A model generated the notes under the pieces. The model was not told the origin of the DNA. It did no database searches and saw nothing but the letters and a program-made list of their open reading frames with translations. This document shows positions 14,975-22,773 of a stretch of 27,409 nucleotides of DNA, piece by piece. Each line of letters begins with the position of its first letter. Positions within the stretch are counted from its first letter, which is position 1. The stretch comes from Lachnospiraceae bacterium. Its GTDB lineage: Bacteria > Bacillota > Clostridia > Lachnospirales > Lachnospiraceae. Both the position numbers and the translations under genes were made by a program. Location: assembly GCA_009774375.1 (NCBI GenBank), contig VSNO01000046.1, forward strand, positions 1 through 27,409, given 5' to 3'.

Positions 14975-16972
14975 ATGAAAAATGCAAGCAAGTATGAAAA
15001 ATCTTATTTTTTACCGCCGGTCTGTACATATGACTGGGTGAAGAAGGATGCGATCACCGCACCGCCGATCTGGTGTTCGGTCGACCTTCGGGACGGCAAT
15101 CAGGCGCTGATCGAGCCTATGAGTCTGGATGAGAAGCTGCAGTTCTTCGAGATGCTTGTTGAGATCGGCTTTAAGGAGATCGAGGTCGGTTTTCCGGCGG
15201 CGTCGGAGACGGAATACGAGTTTATGCGTGCGCTGATCGAGCGGAACATGATCCCCGATGACGTGACGGTCCAGGTGCTCACGCAGGCGAGGGAACATAT
15301 CATCAAGAAGACTTTTGAGGCAGTCAAGGGCGCGCCGCATGCTGTGATCCATCTCTACAATTCCACCTCGGTGGCACAGCGCGAGCAGGTCTTTAAGAAG
15401 AGCAGAGAAGAGATCAAAAAGATCGCGACAGACGGCGCAGAGCTGCTGAAGAAGCTGGCGTCGGAGACGGACGGGAATTTCTCGTTTGAGTACAGTCCGG
15501 AGAGCTTCCACGGCACAGAGGTCGACTATGCGGTCGATGTGTGCAATGCGGTGCTTGATATCTGGCAGCCGACAGTGGACAAAAAGGCGATCATCAACAT
15601 CCCGACGACAGTTGAGAATGCCATGCCGCATGTTTTTGCCACGCAGGTGGAATATATCCACAAAAATCTGAAATACAGGGATGCCGTGGTGCTCTCTGTC
15701 CATCCGCACAACGACCGCGGCTGCGGTGTGTGCGATGCGGAGCTCAGCGTTCTTGCAGGTGCGGACCGTGTGGAGGGGACGCTGTTTGGGAACGGTGAGC
15801 GGACAGGGAATGTGGATCTGATCACCGTGGCGATGAACATGTTTTCGCACGGTGTCGACCCGAGGCTTGATTTTTCCAACATGTCCGAGATCCGGGAGAA
15901 GTATGAGCTGTTCACGCGCATGCGGGTACATGAGAGACAGCCGTATTCAGGAGACCTCGTGTTCACAGCTTTTTCGGGATCCCATCAGGATGCGATCGCA
16001 AAGGGGATGCAGTGGCGTGAGGAGAAGGCCACAGACAAGTGGACAGTGCCGTACCTGCCCGTCGACCCGAAGGATGTCGGCAGAAATTACGACGCGGATG
16101 TCATCCGCATCAACAGCCAGTCCGGAAAGGGCGGTGTGAACTATATCCTGAAACAGAATTATGGCATTTCACTGCCCTATGCGATGCGCGAGGAGGTGGG
16201 GTATCTCGTCAAGGATGTCTCCGACCAGGAGCACAAAGTGCTCTCGCCGCAGTGGGTTTACGATATCTTCTGTGAAAATTATGTGGACAACACGCCGCTC
16301 TTCCAGATCAATGAATGTCATTTTAAGCAGGTTGACGGCATTATGGCAGAGGCGGTGATCACCTGCGGAGACAGGAAGACAACTGTGGATGCCAACGGAA
16401 ACGGACGCCTTGATGCGGTGAGCAACACGATCAAACAGTATTTTGGCATCAGCTACCAGTTATCCGACTATGAGGAGCACGCGCTCACAAAAGGTTCTTC
16501 ATCGAAGGCGATCGCATATGTGAGTGTCACCTGCAACGGTGAGAAGTTCTGGGGCGTAGGCATGGATGACGACATTATCAAGGCATCGATCCATGCACTC
16601 TGCGTCAGTGTCAACAAGCTTCCGCAGATCCAGGAGAACGAGGCGTGCCAGGATGAGCGCATGATGGAGATCATGAATTATATCCAGGCAAATTACCAGG
16701 CGACAGCACTCAGCGATGTGGCAGCGCATTTTCATTTATCGGAGCCGTATCTGAGCAAATATATCCACGAGAAATCAGGAAAGACCTTTGGCGACATCCT
16801 GATCAACATCCGCATGAAGAAGGCAAAGACACTGCTTCGAAACGGCAATATGACTGTCGAGAATGTAGCGATGGCAGTCGGATACCCCAATGTGGAACAT
16901 TTTAACCGGATATTTAAGAAGAAAATGGGAATGACGCCTGTGCAGTACAGGAAGGGCGGCGGCAGGCAGTAG
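14975..16972 (+). CDS. leuA: 2-isopropylmalate synthase fused to an AraC-type DNA-binding domain
   Basis: A 665-residue protein. The first part is a LeuA of the actinobacterial-like type, which condenses acetyl-CoA with 2-oxoisovalerate in the first step of leucine synthesis. WCSVDLRDGNQALIEPM holds Arg39 and Asp40, and metal ligands His243/His245 lie in VHPHNDRG. A LeuA regulatory domain (about residues 430-550) normally binds leucine. From about residue 558 a complete AraC/XylS double helix-turn-helix follows: LSDVAAHFHLSEPYLSKYI and then VENVAMAVGYPNVEHFNRIF with the family ending GMTPVQYR. The whole is one uninterrupted frame with GGAGG before ATG 14975. The fusion suggests that the enzyme, or its leucine-bound state, acts on DNA; this is inference. 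A terminator/antiterminator leader precedes it. Confidence 0.95.
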   Translation: MKNASKYEKSYFLPPVCTYDWVKKDAITAPPIWCSVDLRDGNQALIEPMSLDEKLQFFEMLVEIGFKEIEVGFPAASETEYEFMRALIERNMIPDDVTVQVLTQAREHIIKKTFEAVKGAPHAVIHLYNSTSVAQREQVFKKSREEIKKIATDGAELLKKLASETDGNFSFEYSPESFHGTEVDYAVDVCNAVLDIWQPTVDKKAIINIPTTVENAMPHVFATQVEYIHKNLKYRDAVVLSVHPHNDRGCGVCDAELSVLAGADRVEGTLFGNGERTGNVDLITVAMNMFSHGVDPRLDFSNMSEIREKYELFTRMRVHERQPYSGDLVFTAFSGSHQDAIAKGMQWREEKATDKWTVPYLPVDPKDVGRNYDADVIRINSQSGKGGVNYILKQNYGISLPYAMREEVGYLVKDVSDQEHKVLSPQWVYDIFCENYVDNTPLFQINECHFKQVDGIMAEAVITCGDRKTTVDANGNGRLDAVSNTIKQYFGISYQLSDYEEHALTKGSSSKAIAYVSVTCNGEKFWGVGMDDDIIKASIHALCVSVNKLPQIQENEACQDERMMEIMNYIQANYQATALSDVAAHFHLSEPYLSKYIHEKSGKTFGDILINIRMKKAKTLLRNGNMTVENVAMAVGYPNVEHFNRIFKKKMGMTPVQYRKGGGRQ

Positions 16973-17000
16973 GCATGTACAGTTGCAGGGATGGAGAGGC

Positions 17001-17828
17001 ATGAGGAAAGAGATCAGAGAGATACTTGCACAATACGCGGAGGAAGATTATAAGGATTTTTCGGCAGGTCTTATCCCTGGGGCAAAGCCCCTTATGGGGG
17101 TGAGACTGCCGCAACTGAGGCAGATCGCCAGGAGTATCGCAAATGACAGGGAAGATCCCCAAAGGTGGCGGAGGGAGACGGAGAGCTGTGAGGGGGCGTA
17201 TGAGGATGTCTATTTTGAGGAGACAATGCTCCGCGGTATGCTGATCGGATATGGCACAGCCCGGAAAGCGTTTCCCTATGAGGATGGCGTCCTGTATCTG
17301 GAGTCCTTCATTCCCGCGATCAGGGACTGGTCTGTCTGCGACAGTTTCTGCAATTCCTTTACCTTTGCGAACCGGAACCGTGACAGGCTGTGGGAAGCTC
17401 TGCAGCCATATCTGTATTCGGACAGGGAGTTTGAAGTCAGGACTTCGCTGATCCTGCTTTTGAGCCAGTACCTCAAATATGATATCGACAACAAAAAGAT
17501 CGCGCGCAACAGGGTGGTCAGCATGGCGGATATCAGCGACAGCTTTCCCAATCGTGAACTGTCGGTCTGGACCAGAGCACGGTATCCGTATCTGGGCAGG
17601 ATACTGGCTGTTCTGGACAGGCCGTTTCACCAGGGGTACTATGCACAGATGGCAGCAGCATGGCTTATGGCGGAAGCGTTTGTCTGCTTTCCATATGAGA
17701 GCAGCCAGATGCTTGCGGACGGCTGTCATATGGATTCGTGGACTTACAATAAGGCTCTGCAGAAGATATGTGAATCCAGAAATCCGGACCAGGATGTGAA
17801 AGCTTATATGAAAAGCCTGAAAAAGTGA
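17001..17828 (+). CDS. AlkD-like DNA alkylation repair protein
   Basis: A 275-residue all-helical HEAT-like protein of the AlkD family, monofunctional glycosylases that release positively charged alkylated bases such as N3- and N7-alkylpurines. Family features are visible as MGVRLPQLRQIAR near the N-terminus, DWSVCDSF with Trp110 and Asp114 in the region of the AlkD catalytic Trp/Asp, and FEVRTSLILLL. The frame extends to TTG 16983, but ATG 17001 gives a normal N-terminus. The best ribosome binding site is GCAGGG about 10 bases upstream. It begins 28 bases after leuA with no terminator between, so it probably shares the leuA transcript. Substrate range is not predictable from sequence. Confidence 0.85.
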   Translation: MRKEIREILAQYAEEDYKDFSAGLIPGAKPLMGVRLPQLRQIARSIANDREDPQRWRRETESCEGAYEDVYFEETMLRGMLIGYGTARKAFPYEDGVLYLESFIPAIRDWSVCDSFCNSFTFANRNRDRLWEALQPYLYSDREFEVRTSLILLLSQYLKYDIDNKKIARNRVVSMADISDSFPNRELSVWTRARYPYLGRILAVLDRPFHQGYYAQMAAAWLMAEAFVCFPYESSQMLADGCHMDSWTYNKALQKICESRNPDQDVKAYMKSLKK

Positions 17829-17856
17829 TGACAAATCCATGTTTTCGTGATAGAAT
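17828..17856 (+). promoter_or_regulatory. Promoter of the 121-residue unknown gene
   Basis: ATGACA at 17828-17833, overlapping the stop of the AlkD-like gene, and TAGAAT at 17851-17856 are separated by 17 bases. The downstream gene starts at 17901 with GGAGG in front of it. Confidence 0.6.
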
Positions 17857-17900
17857 CATAAAGAGTGCACTGGCGAAAGAGAAGATGTTGGAGGAACCGC

Positions 17901-18266
17901 ATGAGTGATTTTAAACAAATCCTGTATGAAAAGAAAAGTTTCATATACCAGATCGGCGAGGAGTATTATGCGATCGGGGCAAACACGTTTATGAAAGTGA
18001 CGGACTCACCCGAGGTGGACAACATGGAACTCCTGCAGAATGCCGTCAAAAAGGGAAATGACAGACAGATCGTTAAATATCTTGACAAGATCATGCGCAT
18101 AGCCAATTCGTATCGTGTGGATGCGCGGGAGCACTATAAACTCCAGGACAGACTCTTTCAGTTTCTTGACCAGCTTGAGACAGGTGACGAGGCGGCTTTC
18201 AAGGCGCTTCAGCATCAGGTGTTCTGCTTCGACGAGCTGTGCGGAAAGTATCAGCGGGAGCAGTAG
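17901..18266 (+). CDS. Unknown 121-residue protein
   Basis: A soluble, mostly helical protein with no family I can name. The first 35 residues alternate aromatic and charged positions (KKSFIYQIGEEYYAIGANTF) and look like beta strands; the rest is predicted helical. GGAGG lies 6 bases before ATG 17901. The reading frame runs back to 17865, but that part is Arg/Trp-rich and unlikely to be translated. The gene has its own promoter and ends in a long inverted repeat overlapping the stop codon. It stands alone between an AlkD-like gene and a tRNA gene, so context gives no function. Confidence 0.75.
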   Translation: MSDFKQILYEKKSFIYQIGEEYYAIGANTFMKVTDSPEVDNMELLQNAVKKGNDRQIVKYLDKIMRIANSYRVDAREHYKLQDRLFQFLDQLETGDEAAFKALQHQVFCFDELCGKYQREQ

Positions 18267-18297
18267 TACAGCGCCAGATCCCATCCAGCTGTACTAC
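18263..18297 (+). terminator. Perfect 10-bp inverted repeat overlapping a stop codon
   Basis: GTAGTACAGC (18263-18272) and GCTGTACTAC (18288-18297) are perfect complements separated by 15 bases. The left arm includes the TAG stop codon of the preceding gene. No T run follows (GATTCCTG), so it is at best a weak intrinsic terminator and may instead be an mRNA end-protecting hairpin. Confidence 0.4.
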
Positions 18298-18360
18298 GAT
18301 TCCTGTTTGCACCATTCCTGCAACAATCTATGTCAATTTGCACCAATTTTATTTCTTCTG

Positions 18361-18389
18361 TAGACAAATGACAATAATTGTGTTATGAT
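18361..18389 (+). promoter_or_regulatory. tRNA-Arg promoter
   Basis: TAGACA at 18361-18366 and TATGAT at 18384-18389 are 17 bases apart. Transcription should start near 18396, about 20 bases before the mature tRNA end. The next gene has no obvious promoter of its own. Confidence 0.6.
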
Positions 18390-18414
18390 TACAGACGTGA
18401 TAAATATCATATCC

Positions 18415-18486
18415 GCACCCGTAGTCTAATGGATAGAACGGAGGCCTCCGACGCCTTTAATGCAGGTTCGATTCCTGTCGGGTGCA
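18415..18486 (+). tRNA. tRNA-Arg (anticodon CCG)
   Basis: A full cloverleaf can be folded. The acceptor stem GCACCCG pairs with CGGGTGC and leaves discriminator A. The anticodon stem GAGGC/GCCTT closes the 7-base loop CTCCGAC, giving anticodon CCG for the codon CGG. The T arm is CAGG-TTCGATT-CCTG. The D stem GTCT/GAAC is imperfect, with one C-A mismatch and one wobble. No CCA is encoded; TTT follows directly. A sigma-A promoter lies immediately upstream and no terminator separates the tRNA from the SH3b gene 40 bases downstream. Confidence 0.95.
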
Positions 18487-18525
18487 TTTCCACAAATGGT
18501 TTGGCAGTGATGGATAGGAGCAGAG

Positions 18526-20124
18526 ATGGACAACAAGAAAAAGAAGAGGAATAAGCAGAAAAAGAATCAGAATCTGACTAAAAACACAGAAGTGCTAAAT
18601 ACAGAAGAGGGAAAAAAAGAGAACGATACGATCGATAAGTCATCAGAAAAGGCGGAAAAGAAGGAAGAGGATCGCGGGAAGGACAGTGCCAAAGGAGTTC
18701 CAAAGGACACAGTGGAGGAGAAAGCGGCTGTCAGCAGCGCGAAAACAGATATCCCGAAGAGCGGGAACAGCAGCAGAGAGAATCAAAAGGAAAAGCAAAA
18801 GGAAGGGAATCCCAAAGAAAGCAGCTCAAAAGAAAGTAACTCAAAAGAAGGCAGTAAAAAAGAAAACATCAAAAAGGAAGAGACTCGGACAGAAACAGTC
18901 AGAGACAGGACTGTGGCTGTTGCTTCGTCGGAACAGATCAAGGGGATCGCGCTGAATGCGGCAAAGATCCTGCTGCCCGTTGCGGCGTGCGCGATCATCA
19001 TTGCAGTGGTGATCTCGTATATCGGTTCCCGCAAGAGTCAGACGGTGGACAATCTGTCCTTGAATACGGAGGAGCATTCGGATACGGCCGCTGTTGCCAC
19101 GCTGAGTGACCAGCCCCTGGCGGAGAACGCCCACGCGGATGTCAACGAGCTGATGCAGGCATTTTGTACAGCACTGGCAGAAGGTGATATGGATACGGTC
19201 AGGACACTCAAGGATTACAATACGGACCGTGAGATCATCACCTACGAGAAGAAGAGCGAGTTTATCGAGAGATATGACAATATCAAGTGCTATACAAAGC
19301 CGGGAATGGAAGAAAATTCCTATTTTGTCTATGTGACATATGAGGTCAAGTTCAAGGATATCGAGACGAAGGCGCCCGGATTAAACGCGTTTTATGTCTA
19401 TACGGCGGAGGATGGGAGTCTTAGGATTGACGGTGACACTGAGGAAAATGTCAAAGCGGCATTCAAACTTGTCACAAACCAGGATGATGTGGTAGATCTG
19501 TACAATGAGATCAATGTCGATTATACAGAGGCAACTGCGTCAGATGAGACGCTTGATCAGTTTATGACAGAACTGCCCGTCACGATCAAGGAATCTGTGG
19601 GTGTGGCACTGGCACAGCTTGAGAATCAGGAAGAGGGCGGCGATACACCGCAGACGGAAGAAGGCGCAACACAGCCAGCGGAGACAGAAACAGCAGGCGG
19701 GGATGAAGAACTGTCTCAGAATCAGGTCGTGAACCAGATCGTTCGGACAACAGATACGGTCAATGTACGCTCCTCTGACAGTGAGGAAGCGGATAAGATC
19801 GGAAAGGCTCAGGCCGGAACAGAGCTGAAGCGGATCGAGGACAGGGTCAATGGATGGAGCAAGGTGATCTTTGAGGACAAGGAAGCCTATATCAAGAGTG
19901 ACTATCTGGAAGTCGTTACGGTTGAGGAGACAGTGGAGACGGCTGATACAGTCATGGCGACAACAAATGTGAATGTCAGAAATCAGGCAAGCCAGGAATC
20001 TGACAGGATCGGTTCCGCACAGGCAGGGATGTCCTATAATCTTCTGGAGGATCTGGGTGAATGGTACAAGATCGAATATAATGGGACGATCGGTTTTGTC
20101 AAGGCAGAATTTTTTGTGAGATAA
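18526..20124 (+). CDS. Membrane-anchored protein with two SH3b domains
   Basis: A 532-residue protein. Residues 1-135 are low-complexity and rich in Lys, Glu, Ser and Asn, with repeats of the SKES/SKEG kind, presumably disordered and cytoplasmic. A single membrane helix spans about 148-167 (ILLPVAACAIIIAVVISYIG). The outer part has a compact domain at about 205-330 that may be NTF2-like, a Glu/Thr/Gln-rich linker, and two bacterial SH3 domains: about 405-465 (TVNVRSSDSEEADKIG) and 475-532 (NVNVRNQASQESDRIG). SH3b domains commonly bind peptidoglycan, so a cell-wall-facing role is likely; no enzymatic domain is visible. The gene probably shares the tRNA-Arg transcript. Confidence 0.88.
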   Translation: MDNKKKKRNKQKKNQNLTKNTEVLNTEEGKKENDTIDKSSEKAEKKEEDRGKDSAKGVPKDTVEEKAAVSSAKTDIPKSGNSSRENQKEKQKEGNPKESSSKESNSKEGSKKENIKKEETRTETVRDRTVAVASSEQIKGIALNAAKILLPVAACAIIIAVVISYIGSRKSQTVDNLSLNTEEHSDTAAVATLSDQPLAENAHADVNELMQAFCTALAEGDMDTVRTLKDYNTDREIITYEKKSEFIERYDNIKCYTKPGMEENSYFVYVTYEVKFKDIETKAPGLNAFYVYTAEDGSLRIDGDTEENVKAAFKLVTNQDDVVDLYNEINVDYTEATASDETLDQFMTELPVTIKESVGVALAQLENQEEGGDTPQTEEGATQPAETETAGGDEELSQNQVVNQIVRTTDTVNVRSSDSEEADKIGKAQAGTELKRIEDRVNGWSKVIFEDKEAYIKSDYLEVVTVEETVETADTVMATTNVNVRNQASQESDRIGSAQAGMSYNLLEDLGEWYKIEYNGTIGFVKAEFFVR

Positions 20125-20137
20125 ATATCTGTTTGGC

Positions 20138-20167
20138 TTGAAAATGAGTACATATATCGTCTATAAT
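20138..20167 (+). promoter_or_regulatory. Promoter of the oxidoreductase gene
   Basis: TTGAAA at 20138-20143 and a perfect TATAAT at 20162-20167 are 18 bases apart. The predicted start near 20174 lies almost 190 bases before the oxidoreductase start codon, so the transcript would carry a long leader. Confidence 0.65.
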
Positions 20168-20189
20168 AGAATAGTGGAATAAATGCGGA

Positions 20190-20304
20190 CCCATGTAGCT
20201 TCGTGCTGCATGGGCTTTCATTTATGCACGGACCCGTGCAGGTGAAACGCGCTCTACGGCGGCGCACGGGTCGCACGGCGAGCAGGGCAAGTCTTTCCTG
20301 CTCG
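20190..20304 (+). other. Structured leader RNA candidate
   Basis: Three strong stems lie here. CCCATGTAGC (20190-20199) pairs with GCTGCATGGG (20205-20214) and is followed by CTTTCATTT, which may act as a weak terminator. GACCCGTGC (20231-20239) pairs perfectly with GCACGGGTC (20264-20272), and can alternatively join the local hairpin GCACG-GACC-CGTGC (20226-20239). CGAGCAGG (20279-20286) pairs with CCTGCTCG (20297-20304). The alternation between two exclusive stems is what a regulatory leader would show. I do not recognise a known riboswitch class. Confidence 0.45.
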
Positions 20305-20361
20305 ATGGTACATGGCATCCAGAGGAAATATGATAGTGTTGTGAAAGGTATGGGAGGACGT

Positions 20362-21429
20362 ATGTTTAAACAAAAGCGGATCGGTATCATGGGAACCGGA
20401 AAAATGGCGGGAGTCATGGCAGACACGGTCAAAAAGATGAAAAATGTGAAGTGTCATGGCGTGGCGTCGAGGAGTGAGGAGAGAGCACAGAAATTTGCAG
20501 GCGAATTTGGTATCAAGGTCGCATATACTTCCTATGAGGAAATGATGCTGGACGATAAGATCGACCTGGTCTATATTGCAACACCGCATTCAGAACATTA
20601 TGACAATATGAAGCTTTGCATAGAAAACGGTAAAAATGTATTGTGTGAGAAAGCTTTTACGGCAAATGCGAAACAGGCTGAGGAGATACTGGCGCTGGCA
20701 GCCGAGAAAGGCGTGTTCGTGACAGAGGCGATGTGGGTGAGATATATGCCGATGCTCACTACGATCAAAGGAATACTGAATTCTGGAATCATCGGAGAAC
20801 CGGTTATGCTGACCGCGAACCTTGGGTATCTTGTCTCTGGTAAGAGGCGGCTGACAGAGCCGGCGCTTGGGGGCGGTGCATTGCTTGATCTGGGTGTGTA
20901 TACATTGAATTTTGCGGCTATGATGTTCGGCAGGGAGATCGAGAGGATGGAGTCGTCCTGTGTTCTCACGGATACCGGGGTAGACGCGTCAGAGAGCATT
21001 ACGCTCATGTACAGAGACGGCAGGATGGCGGTCCTGAACTGTACGATGAACGGCCTGAGCGACAGGAGAGGTGTTATTTACGGTCCCAAAGGATATATCG
21101 CGATCGAGAATATCAATAATTTTGCGTCCGTCACGGTGTATGATGCGAATTATAAGGCTGTGAGATCAGTAAAGGCGCCCAAACAGATCACTGGCTACGA
21201 ATATGAGGTATACTCCTGCATGGAGGCGATCGAGAAGGGGGAGAAGGAGTGCTGGGAGATGCCGCACGCGGAAACGCTCCGCATCATGAAACAGATGGAC
21301 GAGCTTCGCGCTCAGTGGGGAGTTGTTTTTCCTTTTGAGAGAGAGGACGTGGATCCGAAGGAAAATGTGGAGGTTTTGACAGGAGAAGTGGAGGATACGA
21401 TCCTGGATGACACAGATATACAGGCATAG
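20362..21429 (+). CDS. Gfo/Idh/MocA-family oxidoreductase
   Basis: A 355-residue NAD(P)-dependent dehydrogenase. The N-terminal Rossmann fold begins with RIGIMGTGKMAGVMA, followed by YIATPHSEHYDN and CEKAFTANAKQAEEI, which contains the EK signature of the family. EAMWVRYMP and the later GGGALLDLGVYTLNF are typical of the dihydrodiol dehydrogenase-like branch. The substrate is probably a sugar or cyclic polyol derivative but cannot be specified. The frame is open upstream to 20203, yet the natural N-terminus and GGGAGG at 20352-20357 favour ATG 20362. The C-terminal 40 residues are acidic (EDVDPKENVEV, EDTILDDTDIQA) and extend beyond the usual end. A structured leader precedes the gene. Confidence 0.9.
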   Translation: MFKQKRIGIMGTGKMAGVMADTVKKMKNVKCHGVASRSEERAQKFAGEFGIKVAYTSYEEMMLDDKIDLVYIATPHSEHYDNMKLCIENGKNVLCEKAFTANAKQAEEILALAAEKGVFVTEAMWVRYMPMLTTIKGILNSGIIGEPVMLTANLGYLVSGKRRLTEPALGGGALLDLGVYTLNFAAMMFGREIERMESSCVLTDTGVDASESITLMYRDGRMAVLNCTMNGLSDRRGVIYGPKGYIAIENINNFASVTVYDANYKAVRSVKAPKQITGYEYEVYSCMEAIEKGEKECWEMPHAETLRIMKQMDELRAQWGVVFPFEREDVDPKENVEVLTGEVEDTILDDTDIQA

Positions 21430-21452
21430 ATTGTTAAAATATGGTAATACTA

Positions 21453-21489
21453 TAGCTGTCAAAAGATTTTAATCAAAAGGAGACAGCTA
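21453..21489 (+). promoter_or_regulatory. Hairpin enclosing the ribosome binding site
   Basis: TAGCTGTC (21453-21460) and GACAGCTA (21482-21489) are perfect 8-base complements. The right arm includes the last G of the GGAG ribosome binding site and the A of the start codon at 21489; the rest of the ribosome binding site lies in the loop. In RNA this could limit translation, or in DNA the repeat could be an operator. Confidence 0.45.
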
Positions 21490-21920
21490 TGAAAAAGGAT
21501 GATCGGGAGATATTGAAGGAAGTCCAGAAAAATACGGATATGGCGATCCATGCGATCGATACCATCTCAGAAAAAGTTCACGATGAGGAATTGCGGCAGG
21601 AACTTTCGAAGGAAAAACTGTTATATTCCGTGATACAGAATAAGGCGACTGACCGGCTGCAGAGCGGGCGGGCAGAGGGCTATCACGGCAGTGCCATGCA
21701 GGAGCTGATGCTGAAGGGCGGTATACAGATCAATACACTCACAAACTGCAGCACCAGCAGGATCGCAGAACTTATGATCCAGGGCAGCAGCAGAGGGATC
21801 ACAAATATGTGGCGGTCGATCAACCATCATCAGGATTCAGGGAACACTTCGATGGAGGTAGCCAGGGAACTGGTGGACTTTGAGGAGAAGTCGATCAGCC
21901 GGTTAAAGAAATTCTTGTGA
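21489..21920 (+). CDS. Unknown 143-residue helical protein
   Basis: A soluble protein that appears entirely helical, with about four amphipathic segments, for example EVQKNTDMAIHAIDTISEKV and a final VARELVDFEEKSISRLKKFL-like helix. The layout is reminiscent of four-helix-bundle small proteins, but no metal-binding ferritin motif is evident and I cannot name a family. AAAAGGAG lies 6 bases before ATG 21489. The start region is part of a perfect hairpin, suggesting regulated translation. The rluF-like gene follows after 32 bases in the same direction. Confidence 0.75.
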   Translation: MKKDDREILKEVQKNTDMAIHAIDTISEKVHDEELRQELSKEKLLYSVIQNKATDRLQSGRAEGYHGSAMQELMLKGGIQINTLTNCSTSRIAELMIQGSSRGITNMWRSINHHQDSGNTSMEVARELVDFEEKSISRLKKFL

Positions 21921-21952
21921 GGTGTTAGATATAAAGGAGAGGACACAGATAT

Positions 21953-22660
21953 ATGACCAGATTGAACAAGTACCTGGCAGAATGCGGCGTATGTTCGAGG
22001 CGTGAGGCAGACAGATGGATCGATCAGGGCAGGGTAACGGTAAATGGTCAAAAGGCTGTGAGCGGGATGCAGGTAGGCGGCCGGGACCTCGTCGAAGTGA
22101 ACGGCAGACCGGTGAAGCCGGTCTCTTCCAAGGTGGTCCTGGCATACAATAAGCCGGTCGGGGTCACCTGCACGGAAAAGGACAGGCATGCAGAGAAAAC
22201 GATCGTGGAGGCAGTAAGGTATCCTGTCAGGCTCACCTATGCGGGGCGTCTTGACAAGGATTCGGACGGACTGATCATTCTGACAAATGACGGGGAACTG
22301 ATCCAGCGCATGATGCGGGGAGCAAATCACCATGAAAAAGAGTATGTTGTCAAGGTGGACAGGGAATTTACCGACGATTTTCTGGTGAAGATGTCGCAGG
22401 GCGTCTATCTGAAAGAGCTCGATGAGACGACGCGCCCCTGCCTGGCAGAGCGCATCGGCAAATATACGTTTCGGATCGTACTTACACAGGGACTCAACAG
22501 GCAGATCAGACGGATGTGCGGATGTTTTGGATATAAAGTGAGATCCCTGACACGGATACGTGTGATGAACATCGAACTCGATGGATTAAAAAGTGGGGCA
22601 TACCGCGAATTGGAAGGGGAAGAACTGACGACGCTCTATCATCTGTGCGGTATGTCATAA
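21953..22660 (+). CDS. rluF: 23S rRNA pseudouridine synthase, RluF-like
   Basis: A 235-residue enzyme of the RsuA/RluB/RluE/RluF family that isomerises uridine to pseudouridine in rRNA. An N-terminal S4 RNA-binding domain (about residues 3-60) has LNKYLAECGVCSRREADRWI. The catalytic motif is GRLDKDSDGLIILTNDG with Asp101. ANHHEKEYVVKVD and QGLNRQIRRMCGCFGY closely follow E. coli RluF, which modifies U2604 (and tRNA-Tyr position 35) in E. coli. The close resemblance supports the RluF name, though RluB-like activity cannot be excluded. AAAGGAGAGG precedes ATG 21953. It lies between a small helical protein and a DNA ligase on the same strand. Confidence 0.88.
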   Translation: MTRLNKYLAECGVCSRREADRWIDQGRVTVNGQKAVSGMQVGGRDLVEVNGRPVKPVSSKVVLAYNKPVGVTCTEKDRHAEKTIVEAVRYPVRLTYAGRLDKDSDGLIILTNDGELIQRMMRGANHHEKEYVVKVDREFTDDFLVKMSQGVYLKELDETTRPCLAERIGKYTFRIVLTQGLNRQIRRMCGCFGYKVRSLTRIRVMNIELDGLKSGAYRELEGEELTTLYHLCGMS

Positions 22661-22773
22661 GGTTCTGTGGAAATAAAGCGGCTCCCGGAGGTTTCTGGGT
22701 CTGAACTCTGATCCCAACAGGAAAAGATGCAGCGGAGGGTTCGGGAGACTGCTGTGGCGATATGGAGGAGAGT

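Noticed and set aside
15011..15931. 306-codon minus-strand frame opposite leuA
   Set aside because: It is antisense to conserved LeuA catalytic motifs; its His/Arg/Leu-rich composition is typical of a shadow frame.
16914..17840. 308-codon minus-strand frame opposite the AlkD-like gene
   Set aside because: The plus strand encodes a recognisable family with a sensible start; the minus frame does not.
20203..20361. Earlier start for the oxidoreductase
   Set aside because: The extension is Arg-rich and overlaps several strong RNA stems; the Rossmann fold begins normally at ATG 20362.
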